From Bordetella parapertussis (GTDB lineage Bacteria; Pseudomonadota; Gammaproteobacteria; Burkholderiales; Burkholderiaceae_C), in assembly GCA_945907335.1 (NCBI GenBank), contig CAMDSU010000044.1, forward strand, positions 1-11,354: a stretch of DNA of 11,354 nucleotides, read 5' to 3'. Under the pieces are notes generated by a model that did not search any database, was not told the DNA's origin, and saw nothing but the letters and a program-made list of their open reading frames with translations. Shown one piece after another: positions 6,809 through 11,354 of this stretch; the first letter of the stretch is position 1; every line of letters starts with the position of its first letter. Position numbers and translations under genes: made by a program.

Positions 6809-7345
6809 ATGCGTCTCACCACCAAAGGCCGTTTCGCTGTTACCGCCATGATTGACTTGGCTTTGCGCCAGAACAACGGGCCTGTCACCTTGGCGGCCAT
6901 CAGCCAGCGCCAGCAAATTTCCCTTTCCTACCTCGAGCAATTGTTCGGCAAACTGCGCCGTCACAGTTTGGTTGAGTCCACCCGTGGCCCGGGCGGCGGG
7001 TATACCCTAGGTCGCAAGGCGGCTGAGATCTCCGTGGCAGACATCATTTTGTCTGTGGACGAGCCTATTGATGCCACCCACTGTGCCGGTAAAGAAAATT
7101 GCATGGGTGAAACTGGCCGTTGTATGACCCACGAATTGTGGACATCACTCAACCAACGCATGATTGACTTTTTGAACTCGGTCAATTTGCAAAAACTGGT
7201 GGACGACCAGTTGGCCAAAGGCCTGCTGATCGAAGACAAGCCCTCCGTCAAACGTGCCATCACCTCAGCCCCTGTGGTCAAACCCATTCGAGTTAACGCG
7301 CCTAATTCCGTGTTTGCCTTGGGTAACATATTCAGCAAAGGCTGA
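6809..7345 (+). CDS. iscR: Fe-S cluster-sensing transcription regulator IscR
   Basis: The 178-residue Rrf2-family winged-helix regulator controls Fe-S assembly genes according to its own [2Fe-2S] cluster. The DNA-binding domain (about 1-65) is nearly that of E. coli, with the recognition helix SLSYLEQLFGKLRR and the wing RGPGGGY. Glu43, which tunes type 1 versus type 2 site choice in E. coli IscR, is kept. Cluster ligands are Cys92, Cys98, Cys105 and His108 (CAGKENC, RCMTH). The second cysteine interval is one residue longer than in E. coli (92/98/104, His107). The C-terminal tail differs from and is about 16 residues longer than that of E. coli. The start at ATG 6809 has a strong AAGGAG ribosome site 5 bases upstream. 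It is the first gene of the isc operon, with iscS starting 6 bases after its stop, and is probably autorepressed through the two upstream sites. Confidence 0.97.
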   Translation: MRLTTKGRFAVTAMIDLALRQNNGPVTLAAISQRQQISLSYLEQLFGKLRRHSLVESTRGPGGGYTLGRKAAEISVADIILSVDEPIDATHCAGKENCMGETGRCMTHELWTSLNQRMIDFLNSVNLQKLVDDQLAKGLLIEDKPSVKRAITSAPVVKPIRVNAPNSVFALGNIFSKG

Positions 7346-7351
7346 TGTAGC

Positions 7352-8572
7352 ATGGACATGACGCCTCATTTCCCGATTTACCTAGATTACGCTTCCACTA
7401 ACCCTTGTGACGACCGTGTGGTTGACGCCATGATTCCTTGGTTGCGAGAGCACTACGGCAACCCGGCTTCGCGCAGTCATGCTTGGGGTTGGGAAGCGGA
7501 AGAGGCGGTGGAAAAGGCCCGCGTACATGTTGCTGACTTGATTGGCGCCGACCCCCGTGAAATCGTTTGGACTTCTGGTGCGACCGAGTCCAACAACTTG
7601 GCCATCAAAGGCGCAGCGCAGTTTTACAAAACCAAAGGCAAACACCTGATCACGGTGAAAACCGAGCACAAAGCTGTGCTTGACACCATGCGTGAACTTG
7701 AGCGTCAAGGGTTTGAGGTCACTTATCTGGATGTTCAAGAAGATGGTTTGCTTGACCTCAACAAGTTGAAAGACGCCATACGGCCTGATACCTCCCTCAT
7801 CAGCGTGATGCATGTCAACAATGAAATTGGCGTGATCCAAGACATCGTCACGATTGGCAATATGTGTCGTGAAAAAGGCATCATTTTCCATGTCGACGCA
7901 GCGCAATCCACCGGCAAGGTCGACATCAACATGGAGCAACTCCCTGTCGATTTGATGAGCCTGGCTTCACACAAAACCTATGGCCCCAAAGGAATCGGCG
8001 CTTTGTACGTGCGTCGCAAACCGCGTGTGCGTTTAGAGGCGCAAATGCACGGTGGCGGCCACGAGCGCGGCATGCGCAGCGGTACTTTGCCCACACACCA
8101 GTGCGTCGGTATGGGCGAGGCTTTTCGTATCGCCAAGCTCGAAATGGCACAAGACATCGCCAAAGCCAAACATTTGTCGCAGCGCTTACTCAACGGTTTG
8201 AAAGACATTGAACAAGTGTTCATCAACGGTCACCTTACACAGCGTGTGCCGCACAACCTGAACATCAGCTTCAACTATGTTGAGGGTGAATCTTTGATCA
8301 TGGGCATTAAGGGCCTGGCGGTTTCCTCGGGTTCCGCATGTACATCAGCCAGTTTGGAGCCCAGCTATGTGCTTCGTGCATTGGGCCGCAGTGATGAATT
8401 GGCGCACAGCAGTTTGCGCATGACCGTTGGTCGTTTTTCGACCGAAGAAGAAATTGACTATGCCATCTCCACCATCCGACTGAATGTCAGCAAATTGCGC
8501 GACCTCAGCCCGCTGTGGGACATGTACAAAGAAGGTATAGACATCAGCACCATTCAATGGGCTGCCCACTAA
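7352..8572 (+). CDS. iscS: Cysteine desulfurase IscS
   Basis: The 406-residue class V PLP enzyme converts L-cysteine to alanine and holds the sulfur as a persulfide for delivery to IscU and other acceptors. Key residues visible are His106 (KTEHKAVL), Asp182 and Gln185 ([10 protein letters not shown]), the PLP lysine Lys208 (SHKTYGPKG) and the catalytic loop Cys330 ([10 protein letters not shown]). The long loop before the helix and the C-terminal IscU-docking region mark it as group I (IscS, not SufS). The first ATG (7352) is used because AAAGG lies 10 bases upstream. A second ATG at 7358 would shorten it by 2 residues. One oddity is [10 protein letters not shown] near the N-terminus, where most IscS proteins read LDYSATTPVD or close to it. 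Coupled closely to iscR and iscU (gap 9 bases). Confidence 0.97.
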   Translation: MDMTPHFPIYLDYASTNPCDDRVVDAMIPWLREHYGNPASRSHAWGWEAEEAVEKARVHVADLIGADPREIVWTSGATESNNLAIKGAAQFYKTKGKHLITVKTEHKAVLDTMRELERQGFEVTYLDVQEDGLLDLNKLKDAIRPDTSLISVMHVNNEIGVIQDIVTIGNMCREKGIIFHVDAAQSTGKVDINMEQLPVDLMSLASHKTYGPKGIGALYVRRKPRVRLEAQMHGGGHERGMRSGTLPTHQCVGMGEAFRIAKLEMAQDIAKAKHLSQRLLNGLKDIEQVFINGHLTQRVPHNLNISFNYVEGESLIMGIKGLAVSSGSACTSASLEPSYVLRALGRSDELAHSSLRMTVGRFSTEEEIDYAISTIRLNVSKLRDLSPLWDMYKEGIDISTIQWAAH

Positions 8573-8581
8573 AGGAAAAAC

Positions 8582-8968
8582 ATGGCTTATTCAGAAAAAG
8601 TAGTTGACCATTACGAAAACCCCCGCAATGTGGGTTCATTTGAAAAAGGCGACGACTCCGTTGGCACCGGTATGGTGGGTGCACCTGCATGCGGCGACGT
8701 GATGAAGTTGCAAATCAAAGTCAATCCGGTCACTGGCATCATCGAGGATGCTCGCTTTAAAACCTATGGTTGTGGTTCTGCTATTGCTTCATCATCGCTG
8801 GTCACCGAGTGGGTCAAAGGTAAAACGCTGGACCAGGCTGCTGCTCTGAAAAACAGTGAAATTGCCCAAGAATTAGCATTGCCTCCCGTGAAAATTCACT
8901 GCTCCATCTTGGCTGAAGACGCCATCAAGGCAGCTGTGGACGATTACAAAAAGAAGCACGCGCACTGA
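8582..8968 (+). CDS. iscU: Fe-S cluster assembly scaffold IscU
   Basis: The 128-residue scaffold is where IscS-derived sulfur and iron form [2Fe-2S] clusters before transfer. It is almost identical to E. coli IscU over long stretches. Ligand and control residues are Cys37 and Asp39 (APACGDVMK), Cys64 ([12 protein letters not shown]), His106 and Cys107. The LPPVK motif (100-104), recognised by the chaperone HscA, is intact just before the last cysteine. There is one extra residue near position 50 compared with E. coli (NPVTG loop), which shifts numbering by one. The start has a good ribosome site, AAGGA, 5 bases upstream. It lies between iscS (9-base gap) and iscA (1-base gap), the standard ISC order. 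Confidence 0.98.
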   Translation: MAYSEKVVDHYENPRNVGSFEKGDDSVGTGMVGAPACGDVMKLQIKVNPVTGIIEDARFKTYGCGSAIASSSLVTEWVKGKTLDQAAALKNSEIAQELALPPVKIHCSILAEDAIKAAVDDYKKKHAH

Positions 8969-8969
8969 T

Positions 8970-9293
8970 ATGGCAGTCTCTATGACCGAAGCCGCAGCGC
9001 GGCATGTCAATAGGTACCTCAACAAGCGGGGCAAGGGAGTGGGTGTGCGCTTGGGCGTCAAAACCACGGGTTGTTCAGGGCTGGCTTACAAGCTTGAATA
9101 TGTGGACGAACTCGCGACAGAAGATGTGGTGTTCGAGGCACACGGTCTGAAAATCTTGATCGACCCCAAAAGCCTTGCATACCTAGATGGCACCGAACTT
9201 GACTTTGTGCGTGAAGGCCTGAACGAAGGCTTCAAGTTCAACAATCCCAACGAACGTGACCGTTGCGGCTGCGGTGAATCTTTCCGGGTTTGA
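8970..9293 (+). CDS. iscA: A-type Fe-S carrier protein IscA
   Basis: The 107-residue protein is the same length as E. coli IscA and aligns along its whole length. It carries assembled clusters from the scaffold to target enzymes and may bind iron. The three conserved cysteines are Cys35 (TTGCSGLAY) and the C-terminal pair Cys99 and Cys101 (DRCGCGESF). The start codon falls 1 base after the iscU stop. No strong ribosome site of its own is visible, so translation probably depends on ribosomes finishing iscU. Its TGA overlaps the ATG of hscB by one base. The close ErpA relative is less likely given the position within the isc operon and the sequence. Confidence 0.97.
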   Translation: MAVSMTEAAARHVNRYLNKRGKGVGVRLGVKTTGCSGLAYKLEYVDELATEDVVFEAHGLKILIDPKSLAYLDGTELDFVREGLNEGFKFNNPNERDRCGCGESFRV

Positions 9294-9847
9294 TGGTGAG
9301 CGGTGGTATTGGCGGGGGCGGGCTTTCACTGTCCAGCAACGACTTTGAGTTGTTTGGTCTACCGCAGCAATTTGATACCGATACCAACGCGCTGGACCAC
9401 ACTTGGAAGCAATTGCAAAAGCAGGTACATCCTGATCAATTTTCCGCACAAGGCGCTGCCGATAAACGATTGGCCATGCAATGGTCGGTGCGTGTGAATG
9501 AAGCCTACCAACGACTCAAACATCCGGTGAAACGGGCCGCGTATTTGTGTGAGTTGCGTGGTGTACCCGTGAATGCCGAACACAACACCAGCATGCCTGC
9601 GGAATTTTTGGTGCAACAAATGCAATGGCGTGAAGAGCTCGAAGACAGCGTTGACACACAGCAAGTTGAGCAACTGCAACAACACGTGCGACAAGAGAAA
9701 AATAATCTTCTGCAACAATGTGCTCAAGCGCTAGACCAGCAATCTGATCATTTACTCGCGTCTCAAAAAGTTCGGGCTTTGATGTTCATCGAACGTTTTG
9801 AGCAAGACCTGCATAACCGCCTTGAGCGCTTAGACAACATTTCATAA
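9293..9847 (+). CDS. hscB: Fe-S assembly J-type co-chaperone HscB
   Basis: The 184-residue protein is a J-domain co-chaperone that brings IscU to HscA and stimulates HscA ATPase. The N-terminal J domain (about 16-90) carries the essential HPD at 46-48 (VHPDQF), followed by NEAYQRLKHPVKRAAYL, a family hallmark. The C-terminal helical domain holds the IscU-binding face (MPAEFLVQQMQWREEL). The chosen ATG overlaps the iscA stop (TGATG), pointing to translational coupling. A TTG at 9290 or GTG at 9296 is also possible. The first 15 residues form a Gly/Ser-rich leader (GGIGGGG) that most HscB proteins lack, which start close to the DFELFGL strand. The helical region is rich in Gln (about 125-155). 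Confidence 0.93.
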   Translation: MVSGGIGGGGLSLSSNDFELFGLPQQFDTDTNALDHTWKQLQKQVHPDQFSAQGAADKRLAMQWSVRVNEAYQRLKHPVKRAAYLCELRGVPVNAEHNTSMPAEFLVQQMQWREELEDSVDTQQVEQLQQHVRQEKNNLLQQCAQALDQQSDHLLASQKVRALMFIERFEQDLHNRLERLDNIS

Positions 9848-9862
9848 CAAGAATTTCCGTCC

Positions 9863-11354
9863 ATGGCATTGCTGCAAATCTCAGAACCGGGTCAAGCGCC
9901 CGATCCCCATGCCAGGCGCATTGCCATCGGTATCGATTTGGGTACCACCCATTCATTGGTGGCCAGTGTGAGAAACGGCGTGGCTGAATGCCTTCCTGAT
10001 GCGCAGGGCAGAGCCATATTGCCTTCTGTGGTGCGTTATTTGGGTGGCGCAAAACGAATGATCGGACATGAGGCACTGGCCAGCCAGTCGCAAGACCCGC
10101 GCAACACGATTGTTTCTGTTAAACGCTTCATGGGGCGTTCTGTGTCTGACATCACCCATCCGGAAAATTTTCCGTTTGCATTTGTAGATAAACCTGGCAT
10201 GTTGCAACTGAAAACTTGCGAGGGTGATGTATCGCCTGTGCAGGTCAGCGCTGAAATTTTGGCAACGCTCAGGCAACGCGCTGAAGACACATTTGATGAC
10301 GATATTTACGGTGCAGTGATCACTGTGCCTGCGTATTTTGATGATGCACAAAGGCAAGCCACCAAAGATGCCGCGCAAATGGCCGGCTTGAACGTGCTGC
10401 GCTTGATCAATGAACCCACTGCAGCAGCCATTGCATACGGACTCGACAACGGCAGTGAAGGTGTTTTTGCGGTCTATGACCTTGGCGGTGGAACATTTGA
10501 TGTGTCCATACTTCGCCTGAGCAAAGGCGTGTTTGAAGTGATTGCTACCGGAGGCGATTCAGCCTTGGGTGGCGATGACTATGACCGAGCTTTGGCTGAG
10601 TTGGTACTCAATGCCACAGGCCGCTCATGGGGAACCGACGAAGACAAATCGCATTTGCTGGCGCAAGCACGTGCCTGTAAGCAGGCGCTATCTAATGAAC
10701 ACACACACTTGTTTGAGGTCGTGATGAGTGACGGTGTGCTGTCGCATGTGGTCAGCCGTGAGCAGTTTGAACAGGCCGTCGAACACCTGACGAAAAAAAC
10801 CTTGCAAGCCGTCAAAAAGGCATTGCGCGATGCCAGTTTGCAAGCCGCCGACATTCAAGGCGTGGTGATGGTGGGCGGCTCTACCCGTATGCCGCATGTG
10901 CAGTCTGCGGTGGGCGAACTGTTGCAATGCCAACCTCTGAATAATTTAAACCCTGATGAAGTCGTCGCCTTGGGCGCAGCCATACAAGCCAACCAATTGA
11001 GTGGCAACAATCCGGACGGTGAATTGCTATTACTTGATGTCATACCCTTGTCCTTGGGCATTGAAACCATGGGTGGACTGGTTGAGCGCATCGTGCCGCG
11101 TAACCAAACCATTCCCACAGCCATGGCACAAGACTTCACCACCTACCAAGACGGACAAACCGCCTTGGCTTTGCACGTGGTGCAAGGTGAGCGCGATTTG
11201 GTGACCGATTGCCGCAGCCTCGCGCGCTTCGAGTTGCGCGGTATACCGCCCATGGCCGCAGGTGCAGCCCGTATTCGGGTGACCTTCACGGTAGATGCAG
11301 ATGGCTTGCTCAGTGTCGACGCGATTGAAACCAACAGCGGTGTCCAGGCCCATA
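9863..11354 (+). CDS. hscA: Fe-S assembly Hsp70-type chaperone HscA, C-terminus cut by window edge
   Basis: The first 497 residues of a protein usually about 620 long are present, in an open frame to the window edge. HscA is the dedicated Hsp70 that binds the LPPVK motif of IscU and, driven by ATP and HscB, promotes cluster transfer. ATPase-domain signatures are [12 protein letters not shown] (Asp25), [21 protein letters not shown] (206-213) and [10 protein letters not shown] (336-344). The interdomain linker [12 protein letters not shown] begins at 388. The substrate-binding domain then shows [27 protein letters not shown] and FELRGIPPM, which are HscA-like and not DnaK-like. The start (ATG 9863, 15 bases after hscB) gives the N-terminal extension before the first ATPase strand seen in HscA proteins. 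The ribosome site is poor. A ferredoxin gene commonly follows hscA, but it lies outside the window. Confidence 0.96.
   Translation, partial: MALLQISEPGQAPDPHARRIAIGIDLGTTHSLVASVRNGVAECLPDAQGRAILPSVVRYLGGAKRMIGHEALASQSQDPRNTIVSVKRFMGRSVSDITHPENFPFAFVDKPGMLQLKTCEGDVSPVQVSAEILATLRQRAEDTFDDDIYGAVITVPAYFDDAQRQATKDAAQMAGLNVLRLINEPTAAAIAYGLDNGSEGVFAVYDLGGGTFDVSILRLSKGVFEVIATGGDSALGGDDYDRALAELVLNATGRSWGTDEDKSHLLAQARACKQALSNEHTHLFEVVMSDGVLSHVVSREQFEQAVEHLTKKTLQAVKKALRDASLQAADIQGVVMVGGSTRMPHVQSAVGELLQCQPLNNLNPDEVVALGAAIQANQLSGNNPDGELLLLDVIPLSLGIETMGGLVERIVPRNQTIPTAMAQDFTTYQDGQTALALHVVQGERDLVTDCRSLARFELRGIPPMAAGAARIRVTFTVDADGLLSVDAIETNSGVQAH

Noticed and set aside
7382..7939. A 185-codon open frame on the minus strand inside iscS
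   Set aside because: It lies wholly within a certain gene, has no family resemblance and no ribosome site that I can see.
1..11354. Mobile elements, CRISPR arrays, tRNA/rRNA genes, toxin-antitoxin or defence modules
   Set aside because: No transposase, spaced repeats, tRNA-like folds, or accessory gene pairs were found; every sizeable frame on the coding strand is a recognised core gene.

Overview
The window is densely coding chromosomal DNA from a betaproteobacterium. The protein sequences (IscS, IscU and HscB style, UvrB with a short N-terminal extension, intracellular PHB depolymerase) point to Burkholderiales, and most probably a Comamonadaceae-like lineage of moderate GC. That placement is from memory of the families, not from a search. 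There are no mobile elements, RNA genes, CRISPR arrays or large repeats, and no gap between genes exceeds about 135 bases. I did not find an undescribed system. The window is a run of core metabolic, repair and Fe-S genes with a few details worth checking.

Region 1 (1-1529, minus strand): an intracellular poly(3-hydroxybutyrate) depolymerase (phaZ) is followed after 5 bases by the start of an RnfB/RsxB-type Fe-S protein cut by the window edge. PhaZ carries an unusual Lys/Ala/Arg-rich C-terminal tail. A short perfect inverted repeat lies on its likely promoter.

Region 2 (1665-2519, plus strand): a YgiD/DODA-type extradiol ring-cleavage dioxygenase, probably started at a TTG codon and divergent from phaZ.

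Region 3 (2582-4493, minus strand): a two-gene unit with a class I aspartate/aromatic aminotransferase followed 7 bases later by a HAD-family protein of the haloacid dehalogenase type II group. It converges with the dioxygenase gene, and I see no clear terminator between them.

Region 4 (4624-6714, plus strand): complete uvrB, the helicase-like subunit of nucleotide excision repair. No LexA-like box is visible in its upstream gap.

Region 5 (6735-11354, plus strand): the ISC iron-sulfur cluster operon iscR-iscS-iscU-iscA-hscB-hscA, with hscA running off the right edge. Two adjacent matches to the E. coli IscR type 1 binding consensus and an extended -10 promoter lie upstream of iscR, so classical holo-IscR autorepression is expected. 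IscS supplies sulfur, IscU is the scaffold, IscA is an A-type carrier, and HscB and HscA are the co-chaperone and chaperone that release the cluster. Gene spacings of 6, 9, 1, -1 and 15 bases indicate one transcript.
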